This document shows positions 23,494 through 33,111 of a DNA stretch of 64,000 nucleotides, piece by piece. Position numbers and translations under genes: made by a program. This DNA comes from Hippophae tibetana (taxonomy: Eukaryota; Streptophyta; Magnoliopsida; Rosales; Elaeagnaceae). Location: contig CM072811.1 in the NCBI GenBank assembly GCA_037013495.1, positions 28,419,659-28,483,658 on the forward strand, in the 5' to 3' direction. The notes beneath the pieces are model-generated. The model saw only the letters and a list, made by a program, of their open reading frames with translations. It ran no database searches and had not been told where the DNA came from. Each line of letters begins with the position of its first letter. Position 1 is the first letter of the stretch.

Positions 23494-23511
23494 TGGCGCC
23501 GTTGCCGGGGA
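23494..23511 (+). other. Primer binding site (tRNA-Asp type)
   Basis: TGGCGCCGTTGCCGGGGA is the complement of the 3' end of plant tRNA-Asp, the primer typical of Athila/Tat-lineage elements. It starts 6 bp after the end of LTR2. Only its first five bases are present at the LTR1-LTR2 junction (21508-21512). Confidence 0.93.
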
Positions 23512-23967
23512 AGGAATAGCGTTTTTAAATTATTTATCAAAATTTTAAAAACATTTTTGTGCTGTAAATAATTGTGATATTTTAATAATAATCAAATTTC
23601 AAAATTCATAATAAATAAAAAAAAATAAAAAATAAAAAAAAATAAAAAATAAAAAAATAAAAAATAAAAAAAATAATAATTTTTTTTTTTGTAAAATAAT
23701 TTAGAAATTTGAAATTTGAAGTAAAAAAAATTTACCGTTCATAAATAGTAAAAAAAAAAAAAACAAAACAAAGAAAAAAAAAATTCAAAATTCAAAATAT
23801 AAAAAATTTTAAGTTAATAAGAAATAATATAGCGTGAATAGTAAAATAAAATTACCGTTCATAAAAAAAAAAAAAAAAAAAAAAAAATTTCAAAAACTTA
23901 AATTTCAAAAAAAGTTTTAAGTTAATAAGACATTATATAGCGTGAATAGTAAAATAAAATTACCGTT

Positions 23968-24002
<35 letters not shown>

Positions 24003-24360
24003 ATTACTTGAATTTATACCTAATTAACTAAATAACATAAAAAGTAAAAATCTAAGGGAGTTCTGTCTAGGAGACTAGTTCTTGGAAGCCTTTGTGCCAC
24101 TAGTCTTTCCTGGGAACGTTGCTCTGGCTAGGAGAATGGTATTTAAGGTGCCGTTTGCACCACCATTCTTTCCTGGGAGCACTCTTGGTTAATACTAATT
24201 ATGTTACAAAAAAAAAAAAAAAAAAAAATAAAAAATAAAAAAAAAATTTCTTTTTAGGGTTTAACTAGTTTTGTTTAGTGTTTTGTATAAAATAACATGT
24301 AAATTTTATCTAAATTTTTTTATTTTGTTGACAGGAGTTTTAAATTTACGTTTACAATAG
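23512..24360 (+). other. A-rich leader with ~110-bp tandem units
   Basis: Noncoding leader with long A tracts. The core ACCGTTCATAA recurs at about 23734, 23854 and 23962, so there are roughly three units of 108-120 bp. Two structured hairpin modules follow (24069-24180), then a T-rich stretch before the gag start. Confidence 0.75.
24069..24176 (+). other. Tandem paired hairpin modules in the Athila-type leader
   Basis: Module A pairs AGACTAGT (24072-24079) with ACTAGTCT (24099-24106). Module B, offset 61 bp, pairs AGAATGGT (24133-24140) with ACCATTCT (24162-24169) and has an inner stem GGTGC/GCACC (24147-24151/24157-24161). Both modules are framed by CTAGG on the left and TTTCCTGGGA on the right. 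The stems differ in sequence but both pair perfectly. A decayed copy of the block is at about 39130-39255. A packaging, dimerisation or translation role is only inference. Confidence 0.7.
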
Positions 24361-24363
24361 TCT

Positions 24364-25701
24364 ATGCGTGGTAGGAGATCCTTAGGAAACCCCCTTACAC
24401 CATATGTAAATAAATTTCATAAATTTAAACAAGTGTCAACAAAACTGGATTCTACCCATCAACCTGTTTTTGAGCCAAACATAGAACCAAGTCTTAATCC
24501 TTTACTAGAACCAAAAGAAATGGAGGAAAACCAACATATTAGGGAAACCACAATGAAAGAGTTTGCAAGACCGGTAATAGGCACGGCAACTGCCGCTATC
24601 CAGTTGGGGGAGGCTGCTCGGAATTACGACCTTAAAAATATTCATTTTTCTATGCTTCCTTCCTTTTATGGGTTACCTAATGAAGATTCTCTTTCCTTTA
24701 TGAGAGATTTCTATGCTACGGTCCAAACATTCCCCCTCGGTATTCTAAACGAGGATCAACTTAGGATGAGATGTTTTCCCTACACTCTAAAGGATAAGGC
24801 CAAAGCTTGGTTGATGTCACTTCCCCCAGGTTCTCTGATGACATGGGGTAACATTTACAACAAATTCATGGGAAAATTCTATTCCCATCAAAAAACATCA
24901 GAGTTGAGAGGAAAGATTGCTACTTTCTCTCAGATGGATGGAGAACCATTCCATGAAGCTTGGGATAGGTTCAAGATGTTTCTCACTCAGTGTCCCCATC
25001 ATAGCTTTCCCCTGCAGTTGCAGAACCAATTCTTTTACGATGGACTTACACAACAATGTCAGTTCATTGTCGACAACGCTGCAGGAGGAGCAATAGGAGA
25101 AAAGACTGCCTCAGAGACGTATAACCTCTTTGAGATGTTGGGTGCTAATTCCCAACAGAAAAGCTCCCGAGTGAGAAAAGCTGGAGTTCATGAAATCGAC
25201 TCCAGTAATGAAGTTCAACAACAACTTGTTCAACTGACTAAGCAAGTTGCCCTTCTCGCTACACAAACCAACACCAATAATGATCAATATGGTTTGTATA
25301 GCAACATGGGACATGGTACTGAAGCCTGTCCATATCAAGGAGAAACAACTGGACCTGAACAGGTCAATGTGTTGGGAGCATATCAACAGAGACCAAGGTT
25401 TGATCCCAACTCAAATACCTATAATCCTGGGTGGAGAAGTCATCCAAATTTCTCTTGGAGGCAAAACAACCCTCCTTTCACTCAAGGCTCAAACCAGGCA
25501 GGTCAGCAATTCCACCCACCTATTCCAAGAAGCATTCCCAATAAACCAACCCTGGAGGACAACTTGAATTCTTTTATTCAAGTCTGTAGGGATAATCAAT
25601 CTAAAACCAATCAACGGTTGGACTCTGTGGAAGCTTCTATCAAAAAGGTGGAAGTTCAAGTTGAACAGTTAGTTGAACATTTGCAAAAAGGCAAAGACTA
25701 A
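24364..25701 (+). CDS. gag: Stand-alone Gag protein (first gag copy)
   Basis: A 445-residue Gag. Residues about 62-290 align closely with the N-terminus of the following gag-pol ORF: shared GTATAAIQLGEAARNY-type start, [25 protein letters not shown] and [12 protein letters not shown] blocks. It has about 60 extra N-terminal residues. The zinc knuckle is damaged: the two cysteines of CX2C are Tyr309 and Tyr312, while His317 and Cys322 remain; each change is TGT to TAT. It retains the NTYNPGWRSHPNFSW segment (from about residue 350) that is typical of Athila-type Gag and is reduced in the second copy. It ends in a Lys/Glu-rich coiled-coil-like tail. The first ATG of the ORF is taken as start. 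It carries no protease or pol domain. Confidence 0.9.
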   Translation: MRGRRSLGNPLTPYVNKFHKFKQVSTKLDSTHQPVFEPNIEPSLNPLLEPKEMEENQHIRETTMKEFARPVIGTATAAIQLGEAARNYDLKNIHFSMLPSFYGLPNEDSLSFMRDFYATVQTFPLGILNEDQLRMRCFPYTLKDKAKAWLMSLPPGSLMTWGNIYNKFMGKFYSHQKTSELRGKIATFSQMDGEPFHEAWDRFKMFLTQCPHHSFPLQLQNQFFYDGLTQQCQFIVDNAAGGAIGEKTASETYNLFEMLGANSQQKSSRVRKAGVHEIDSSNEVQQQLVQLTKQVALLATQTNTNNDQYGLYSNMGHGTEACPYQGETTGPEQVNVLGAYQQRPRFDPNSNTYNPGWRSHPNFSWRQNNPPFTQGSNQAGQQFHPPIPRSIPNKPTLEDNLNSFIQVCRDNQSKTNQRLDSVEASIKKVEVQVEQLVEHLQKGKD

Positions 25702-25888
25702 TTCAATGAAGAGGAGACATTGAGTTTTTCATTCTGCAATCTCCAAGCAACGTCTTACTAGAAGACGCTAAATTTTAGTCCTGTATGGGAGGTCACCCAT
25801 TATTGTATTTTCCTTTGTTTTAGTTTGCGTGTAATAAAAATTCAGATGAAATAAAATTCGTTTGTTTCAAAAATTCTGTCCATTCGCT

Positions 25889-25920
<32 letters not shown>

Positions 25921-26045
25921 TATTAGGTTCCTTGCACTTTTTGCTTTTACGTTTTATCAAATTATACATATTTCTTAGAGATATCTACTAAAAGCAAAAT
26001 GTTGATACACAATAGGAGGAGGATCATTTTCAACTACAAACAACC
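25702..26045 (+). other. Spacer between gag and gag-pol with hairpin pair
   Basis: A 344-bp noncoding spacer. It holds hairpin CGTCTT/AAGACG (25751-25756/25762-25767) and hairpin ATGGG/CCCAT (25785-25789/25796-25800), then T- and A-rich sequence. Its first 150 bp resemble the sequence following the gag-pol ORF, which suggests the gag duplication carried its 3' flank with it. Confidence 0.7.
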
Positions 26046-29000
26046 ATGGGAGATGCTGAAGATAGGCGGAAAAAGATGAAAGAATATACAATGCCAATCA
26101 TTGGCAATGTAACTTCCGGTATCCAATTACAAGAGGCTGCAAGGAATTATGAATTGAAAAAGATTCATTATTCTTTGTTGCCTTCCTTTTACGGTATCCC
26201 TAATGAAGACCCTTTGCATTTCATTCGAGAATTCTATGCTATTGTCCAAACCTTTCCACTACATGCAATTAATGAAGATCAACTTAGGATGAGGTGTTTT
26301 CCTTACACTCTCAAAGATAAAGCTTGGTCATGGTTCATTACTCTACAGTCAGGTTCTCTTAAAACTTGGGAGGCAGTCTATGAAATTTTTATGGGTAGGT
26401 TCTATTCCCATCAAAAGACTGTTGATCTAAGAACAAAGATAGCAACATTTTCTCAAATGAATGAAGAGCCCTTTCATGAAGCTTGGGAACGATTCAAACT
26501 CCTTTTCATTCAATGTCAAAATCATAGCTTTCCCTTACAGCTACAAAACCAATTCTTTTATGATGGATTGACACTACAGAGTCAATACATGGTTGATAAT
26601 GCTGCTGGAGGTGCTGTAGGAGAAAAGACCGCAGAGGAAACCTATAATCTTTATGAGCTGTTGGGTTCTAATTCCCAACAAAGAGGTGGTAGAAGGAAAG
26701 CAAAGGTCAATGAAGTCGGCTCTGATAATGAGATAACCTTGCAACTTGCTGAATTGACTAAACAAGTGAAATTCCTCACTTCTCACCAAATTTCAAATCA
26801 AGAGGTATGTGAAGTGTGTTGTTCAATTGGGCATGGTACTCATAATTGTTCAAATACTTGTGATTCTAGTGTCGATGCCATAGAGGAAGTTCAATCTTTT
26901 CAAAGATATCATCCAAACACCTATAATCACCCAGCCTACACCCAATATCCAACACTAAGGTCAGATAACAACCACCCTTACCCACCAAGCCAATCTTTTA
27001 AGCCAACCTTAGAAGATAGCTTGAATGCTTTTATTCAAGTTAGTCGTGACAACCAATTGATGACTAATCAAAGGTTGAACACCATGGAGGCTTCGGTTAA
27101 AAGGATTGAATCTAAAGTTGGGCAACTGGCTGAACAAATGCAAAAGAAAGAACCAGGAAAGTTGCCCAGTCAACCAGAACAAGCAAAGGATGTTAGAACC
27201 CTTCGAAGTGGTAAGGTAGTCAATACCAGTTTACCTGAAATCTCTAACAATCTACCTTGTAGTTCCGGTAACAAAGAAGGCGATATTCTAATCTCGCAAA
27301 AAGGAGAGACAAGTGTTAAACTTAACAAGCCTTCTGAAAAACTCATTGGGGGGTCATCTGACACCCCCAAAATTCAAAAGACAACAGAACCACACCAGAT
27401 ACAAGTACCTTTTCCCCACCGGTTGAAAGAATCCAAACAAGATAAGCAATTCAATGATCTTTTTAATATGCTCTCTAAAGTAAATATCAATTTACCACTA
27501 TTAGAAGTGATCATGAATGTGCCCTCATATGCCAAGTTTTTCAAAGAATTGAACACTAAGAAAAGGAGGTATGAACAGAATGAACGAGTAGTAGTATCAG
27601 AAATTTCTAGCGCTGTACTTCAGCACAAACTACCCCCTAAGTTGAAAGACCCTGGAAGTTTTATTATAAACATAACTATGGGGGATAAGAAGGTTGCTAA
27701 AGCAATGCTTGATTTAGGTGCTAGTATAAATTTGATGCCCTACTCTATATTCTTACAACTCAATCTAGGGGATTTAAAACCCACAACTATGTCCCTTCAA
27801 CTTGCAGATAGATCTCTTAAATATCCAGAGGGAATAGTTGAGGATGTTTTGGTACAGGTAGACAAACTGATAATACCTGTTGACTTTGTGGTTCTGGATA
27901 TGCAAGAAAATCCAGCATTGGACAGAGAGCACACAATATTGCTTGGTAGACCATTTATGGCAACTACTAAAACTATTATTGATGTCCAAGATGGAAATTT
28001 GACAATGACAGTCTTAGGAGAGACTGTTCATTTTAAAGTTTTTGATTCTTCACCTTTCCCTTCTATTTCTGCCATCGATGAAATATTCGATGTTGATCCT
28101 TTGGATAATCTTGTCCAAAACACCTTTTTCCGAACCAGAATAGAAGACAAGCTTGAAACCGTTCTTACACTTGAAAAGGTTGAAGAAGATGTAGATGAGG
28201 AAATAAAGGGGTACCTTGAACAACTAGACAATAATGAAGTGATGACAAAATCTAGTACACTTTTAAATCTACCCAGTTCTTCATCTATTAAAGAGGCCAA
28301 TCCACCTGAACTTGAACTCAAAGACTTACCTGAGCACTTAAAATATGTGTTTTTGGGAGAAGGGGAAACTTATCCAGTGATAATTTCTTCAACCTTGACC
28401 AAACCACAAGAAAAGGAACTCATCAAAGTGCTTAAACAGTTTAAGAAATCTATAGGTTGGAGTATAGGGGATATAAGAGGCATTAGTCCAACAATGTGTA
28501 TGCACAAGATCAACTTGGAGGACGGTGCTAAACCTGTACGAGAGGCCCAAAGAAGACTAAACCCAAACATGCAAGAGGTAGTTAAGAAGGAAATTCTTAA
28601 ATTATTAGAAGAAGGGATTATCTACCCTATTGCAGATAGTAAGTGGGTTAGTCCAGTGCATGTGGTACCAAAGAAATCTGGGATAACAGTTGTTAAGAAT
28701 GACAAAAGTGAATTAGTGCCCACTAGAATAATCACTGGATGGAGAATGTGTATAGATTTTAGGAAACTAAATTTATATACGAAAAAGGATCACTTTCCTC
28801 TTCCATTCATTGATCAAATGTTGGAAAGATTAGCTGGGCACGAATTTTACTGTTTTTTGGATGGACTGTCTGGATATTATCAAGTACCCATAGCACCAGA
28901 AGATCAGGAAAAGACCACATTTACATGTCCTTTTGGGACATTTGCTTTTCGCAGAATGCCATTTGGGTTATGCAATGCCCCTGCCACGTTCCAGAGATGC

Positions 29001-31217
29001 ATGATATCCATTTTCTCGGACATGGTGGAAAAATTCATTGAGATTTTCATGGACGATTTCTCTGTCTTTGGGAACTCATTTGATGATTGCTTACATAAAT
29101 TGACTTTGGTTTTAGAAAGATGCATTGAATGCAATCTAACCCTTAGTTGGGAGAAAAGTCATTTTATGGTTCAACAAGGGATAGTTTTAGGACATATAAT
29201 TTCAAACAAGGGTATTGAAGTTGATAAGGCAAAAGTTGAATTGATATCCAAACTACCTCCCCCTACATCTGTGAAGGGGATAAGAAGCTTCTTGGGACAT
29301 GCAGGATTCTACAGACGATTTATTAAAGATTTCTCTAAAATAAGTCGTCCATTATGTAACTTGCTATCCAAAGATGCTGATTTTGATTTCAACAATGACT
29401 GCCTTACCTCCTTTAATACCTTGAAAGATAAACTCACATCTACCCCTGTTATAATGGCACCAAACTGGTCTTTACCCTTTGAAATAATGTGTGACGCTTC
29501 TGATTATGCAATAGGAGCAGTCCTGGGACAAAGAGTGGAAAAGCGTTTACATGTCATCTACTATGCTAGCAAAACACTCAATGATGCCCAGATGAATTAC
29601 ACCACCACTGAAAAGGAATTCTTGGCTATAGTATTCTCTTTAGACAAATTTCGGTCTTATTTAGTAGGATCTAAAGTGATTGTGCATTCTGATCATGCTG
29701 CTTTAAGATACCTATTAAGTAAACCAAATGCCAAGCCAAGGTTAATCAGGTGGGTCTTACTCTTACAAGAATTTGACCTAGAAATCAAGGATAAGAAAGG
29801 CAGTGAAAACTTAGTACCTGACCATTTGTCTAGGTTGATTTCTGACTTTAATTCTCTTAAAGATGAGAGTAATGACGATATAGTTGAAACCTTTCCTGAT
29901 GAACAGTTATTTTTCATAGGTCCGAACCCATGGTACGCTGATATTGTAAACTATCTTGCCACTGGTGTTTTGCGACCTAACACTTCATATCAGGAGAAGA
30001 AAAGGTTTTTTAAAACTATTAAGGACTATTTCTGGGATGACCCTTATTTATACAAGATTGGTCAAGATCAAGTCATCCGGAGATGTGTACCTGAAGAAGA
30101 ACATAAGAGCATTCTGACTTTTTGTCATGAACTTCATTGTGGGGGTCATTTTGGAGGAGAAAAGACAGCCCGTAAGATATTACAGTCTGGATTCTTTTGG
30201 CCCACTCTTTTTAAAGATGCTCATATGTTTTGTGCACAATGTGATAGATGTCAAAGAACAGGAAACATAAGCAAAAGAGATGAAATGCCTTTGACATCTA
30301 ATTTAGTTGTTGAACTCTTTGACGTATGGGGGATTGACTTTATGGGTCCTTTTCCCCCATCTAATGGTTTTCAATACATTTTGGTTGCTGTGGATTATGT
30401 GTCCAAGTGGGTAGAAGCTATCCCCACCAAAACCAATGATGCTAATGTTGTTGTGAAATTCTTGAAAGATTTCATATTCAGTAGGTTCGGAACGCCTAGA
30501 GCTATAATAAGTGATGGAGGTAGCCATTTTTGTAACAAACTCTTTGATGGAGTACTAAACAAGTACAACATCACACATAAGGTAGCTACTCCATATCATC
30601 CTCAAACTTCCGGATTAGTGGAAGTAAGTAATAGGCAAATCAAGGGAATACTGGAACGCACTGTGCGTCCTTCAAGGAAGGATTGGGCATTTAAGTTAAA
30701 TGATGCCTTATGGGCATACCGCACCGCTTACAAAACACCTATTGGGATGAGCCCTTACCGGTTAATCTTTGGGAAAGCGTGCCACCTTCCAGTTGAACTT
30801 GAACACAAGGCTTATTGGGCAATTAAAGAGCTAAACATGGATTTAGATAAAGCAGGTGAAAAACGAGTACTCCAGCTTCATGAGTTGGAAGAAATTAGGA
30901 ATGAAGCCTATGAGAATGCCAAATTATACAAGGAGCGTACTAAGCGCTATCATGACAAGAGGCTAGTTCCTAAGACTCTTCACCCTGGAATGAAAGTTCT
31001 TTTATTTAACTCTCGTTTGAGATTGTTTCCAGGAAAGCTAAGATCAAGATGGGATGGACCATTCAAAATAGTTCAGGTATCTGAACATGGAGTAGTAGAA
31101 CTATTGGACTCCAAGACACAAAAAACGTTCAAAGTTAATGGCCATCGTGTCAAGCCTTATGTGGAAGAACCAAACAACATTGCTGAAATGGATTGCATTT
31201 GGCTGAGTAACCCTTAG
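26046..31217 (+). CDS. gag-pol: Gag-Pol polyprotein (protease, RT, RNase H, integrase)
   Basis: An intact 1723-residue ORF whose ATG sits in a strong plant context (ACCATGGG). Gag occupies about residues 1-400, with a complete zinc knuckle CX2CX4HX4C at Cys255-Cys268. The protease has DLGAS at 556-560. RT is at about 830-1060 with the catalytic FMDD box (Asp1003, Asp1004). RNase H starts near 1140 (first Asp1150). The integrase has a His/Cys zinc region at about 1360-1405 and catalytic Asp1431, Asp1490 and Glu1526, the last two with the canonical 35 residues between them. A C-terminal [17 protein letters not shown] module follows. Gag and pol are in one frame without a stop or shift. It appears competent for reverse transcription and integration in the virus-like particle and nucleus. 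Confidence 0.95.
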   Translation: MGDAEDRRKKMKEYTMPIIGNVTSGIQLQEAARNYELKKIHYSLLPSFYGIPNEDPLHFIREFYAIVQTFPLHAINEDQLRMRCFPYTLKDKAWSWFITLQSGSLKTWEAVYEIFMGRFYSHQKTVDLRTKIATFSQMNEEPFHEAWERFKLLFIQCQNHSFPLQLQNQFFYDGLTLQSQYMVDNAAGGAVGEKTAEETYNLYELLGSNSQQRGGRRKAKVNEVGSDNEITLQLAELTKQVKFLTSHQISNQEVCEVCCSIGHGTHNCSNTCDSSVDAIEEVQSFQRYHPNTYNHPAYTQYPTLRSDNNHPYPPSQSFKPTLEDSLNAFIQVSRDNQLMTNQRLNTMEASVKRIESKVGQLAEQMQKKEPGKLPSQPEQAKDVRTLRSGKVVNTSLPEISNNLPCSSGNKEGDILISQKGETSVKLNKPSEKLIGGSSDTPKIQKTTEPHQIQVPFPHRLKESKQDKQFNDLFNMLSKVNINLPLLEVIMNVPSYAKFFKELNTKKRRYEQNERVVVSEISSAVLQHKLPPKLKDPGSFIINITMGDKKVAKAMLDLGASINLMPYSIFLQLNLGDLKPTTMSLQLADRSLKYPEGIVEDVLVQVDKLIIPVDFVVLDMQENPALDREHTILLGRPFMATTKTIIDVQDGNLTMTVLGETVHFKVFDSSPFPSISAIDEIFDVDPLDNLVQNTFFRTRIEDKLETVLTLEKVEEDVDEEIKGYLEQLDNNEVMTKSSTLLNLPSSSSIKEANPPELELKDLPEHLKYVFLGEGETYPVIISSTLTKPQEKELIKVLKQFKKSIGWSIGDIRGISPTMCMHKINLEDGAKPVREAQRRLNPNMQEVVKKEILKLLEEGIIYPIADSKWVSPVHVVPKKSGITVVKNDKSELVPTRIITGWRMCIDFRKLNLYTKKDHFPLPFIDQMLERLAGHEFYCFLDGLSGYYQVPIAPEDQEKTTFTCPFGTFAFRRMPFGLCNAPATFQRCMISIFSDMVEKFIEIFMDDFSVFGNSFDDCLHKLTLVLERCIECNLTLSWEKSHFMVQQGIVLGHIISNKGIEVDKAKVELISKLPPPTSVKGIRSFLGHAGFYRRFIKDFSKISRPLCNLLSKDADFDFNNDCLTSFNTLKDKLTSTPVIMAPNWSLPFEIMCDASDYAIGAVLGQRVEKRLHVIYYASKTLNDAQMNYTTTEKEFLAIVFSLDKFRSYLVGSKVIVHSDHAALRYLLSKPNAKPRLIRWVLLLQEFDLEIKDKKGSENLVPDHLSRLISDFNSLKDESNDDIVETFPDEQLFFIGPNPWYADIVNYLATGVLRPNTSYQEKKRFFKTIKDYFWDDPYLYKIGQDQVIRRCVPEEEHKSILTFCHELHCGGHFGGEKTARKILQSGFFWPTLFKDAHMFCAQCDRCQRTGNISKRDEMPLTSNLVVELFDVWGIDFMGPFPPSNGFQYILVAVDYVSKWVEAIPTKTNDANVVVKFLKDFIFSRFGTPRAIISDGGSHFCNKLFDGVLNKYNITHKVATPYHPQTSGLVEVSNRQIKGILERTVRPSRKDWAFKLNDALWAYRTAYKTPIGMSPYRLIFGKACHLPVELEHKAYWAIKELNMDLDKAGEKRVLQLHELEEIRNEAYENAKLYKERTKRYHDKRLVPKTLHPGMKVLLFNSRLRLFPGKLRSRWDGPFKIVQVSEHGVVELLDSKTQKTFKVNGHRVKPYVEEPNNIAEMDCIWLSNP

Positions 31218-33099
31218 CACCAAAAAGATACGTCTTGCTAAGACGTTAAACTAAGCGCTGGATGGGAGGCAACCCATCATGTTAGGTAATTTTTTTGTTA
31301 TTTGTTTTATTTACTTAATTTTATTGTTTATTTTAGTTTACTTGTATGTGAATAATTTTTAAAATTGTTAAAACTAAAATATTTGTTGAGATGTTAGAAG
31401 TTCACAGCGATCTGTCTGTATACACTTTAATGATGAATATGATGGATGCACCTGCATTTCTTCATTACTACTTACACATTCTCAAGAAATAGGTAATCTT
31501 TCTCCTCTTTTCTCTTTATCTTTAATTTGCAGTTGTTACATTGAGGACAATGTAAGTTCTAGGTTGGGGGTGGTGGAAAGTTACCATGCTATATATAAAA
31601 AAAAAATTATCACAAAAATGTATCATATCTTTAAATCAAATTTAAGTAAATAGTTAAAGTCTTTGGTACTGTTAGATTAATTTTTGAAAACATATCATGA
31701 AATATTTTGTAATTATTTTTGATAATTAGTTAGTTTTTGTCATAACTAGTATTTCTTGATAAAATGTGGAAATTATATTAAACCCAAAATCGGTGGTTAT
31801 GAATTTTTTTTAGTGGAGACTACCCTTGTGAGATATAATTTGAGCCTAATTTCTTTTATTCAAAGTGAAATATATATTTTTTTCTACTCCAAACACATTT
31901 CTTATTTATTCAAAAAGTTTAGATGATCTCTATAGGTATTAGTATTGAATGTATGAATTTTTTTTCTCATCTTAATAGAGTATCATATATTTTTGATTAT
32001 TATTTTTGCTTAGATAAAATGATTTGAGTAGAAATTGATAGTATATGCTTATATCTCATTCATGCATGACTGCTAAAAAAAAAAAAAACAAAAAGACATA
32101 TATGGGGTTACCTAAACCAAGATCAAAACAGAAAAGCCACAAAATTAACCACTCACCAAATTCCAAAAAAAAAAAAAAATGTACAATCTGTACATGGGTT
32201 GACTCTCTAAAATATACATATATTGAAAAAAAAAATTGAGAGATAAAAAAATAGTATCATCTACATACTATGACCCACATTGCCTACAAAGTTGTGAGTA
32301 AAGGCTAATTACAAAAGAAAGATATAGGAAGTAATTCCCTAAAAAGTCATTGCAATTTCTTCATTTGTTAAAGCATATATCTTGAAATTCTTTCTTAATG
32401 AGTTTGATTTATGCATGAAAATAATTTTTGTATATGATATCTTTATAATTTATACATTCGATTCCTTTCATGAGATCAATGTTAAAATAACACTTTGAGC
32501 CTTTATTCTTTATACATATGCGAACATATTAGTTCATTTCTATACATCAACTCTTTCGCATATAAATTAGTATGAGTGTTTGAACCCATAGGATTCAGTG
32601 CTTTGAGAGTATTGACTTGTGAGGAATAGAGTCGAAGCGAATACTGATTCATGACACTGAAATTGGGTAAAATTAAATTGATACATTTTTGAAATGAAAT
32701 ATGAAAATGATTTTCGACTAATTATTATAATAAAATCATGATTGTTTAAAGAGATTAAAATAACTTATGCTTGAGATTTCAATTATGATCTTAAAAGACA
32801 TTAAAAAGTATGAGATATTTTTGTGATATGTTGTGTTCTTTTACTCTTAAATTAATTTTTGATTGTGTTGTAATTTTAATTTTTGATTTGATTGTTTTTA
32901 TCTTTACATTTAGTTCAATGTTTGTGGGTATCATTACTGAAAACCCTCACGAGACTCAAACTCGTCCACTAGGGCAACCTAGGGGTTTAACGGCTTGTTG
33001 CATAGGCTAAATGCAACCGTTTCAATCCACGAAAGTGATTTAGGATAGTTTAATTTTTAGCTTTTATCGCTTCTCTTGCTAAGAGACTAGCAAGAAGCT
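31218..33099 (+). other. Athila-type 3' internal region, no env-like ORF
   Basis: About 1.9 kb between pol and the polypurine tract. It begins with hairpin ACGTCTT/AAGACGT (31230-31236/31240-31246) and hairpin ATGGG/CCCAT (31262-31266/31273-31277). A PPT-like motif with TTGAGGACAATG and AGGTTGGGGGTGG lies at 31551-31573. No reading frame longer than about 66 codons shows coding character, so the env-like ORF found in some Athila elements is absent or lost. Confidence 0.7.
31551..31580 (+). other. Internal polypurine-like motif
   Basis: TTGAGGACAATG followed by AGGTTGGGGGTGGTGGAAAG, closely resembling the polypurine tract before the 3' LTR (GGTTGGGGGTTG). It may be a second plus-strand primer site or a relic of a former 3' end. 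Confidence 0.5.
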
Positions 33100-33111
33100 G
33101 GTTGGGGGTTG
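33100..33111 (+). other. Polypurine tract
   Basis: GGTTGGGGGTTG directly abuts the 3' LTR start at 33112. It is preceded by an AAGAGACTAGCAAGAAGCT stretch that is also recognisable in the decayed relative at 39980-40006. Confidence 0.85.

Noticed and set aside
23290-23571. 93-codon ORF at the end of LTR2 running through the primer binding site (also 35016-35264)
   Set aside because: It lies in LTR U5 and the primer binding site, and in the 3' LTR it simply runs into copia sequence. It is noncoding LTR DNA.
23590-24000. Regularly spaced repeats in the leader considered as a CRISPR-like array
   Set aside because: Units are A-rich, spacers are not unique, and the setting is a plant retrotransposon leader.
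25247-25567. 106-codon ORF in another frame of the first gag
   Set aside because: Overlaps the well-supported gag frame; composition is not protein-like.
28028-28321. Minus-strand ORFs of 60-97 codons inside gag-pol
   Set aside because: Shadows of the intact 1723-residue gag-pol frame with no family resemblance.
31218-33099. Possible env-like gene downstream of pol
   Set aside because: The longest reading (66 codons at 32810-33010) is only partly hydrophobic and has no signal-peptide or transmembrane layout of an env-like protein.
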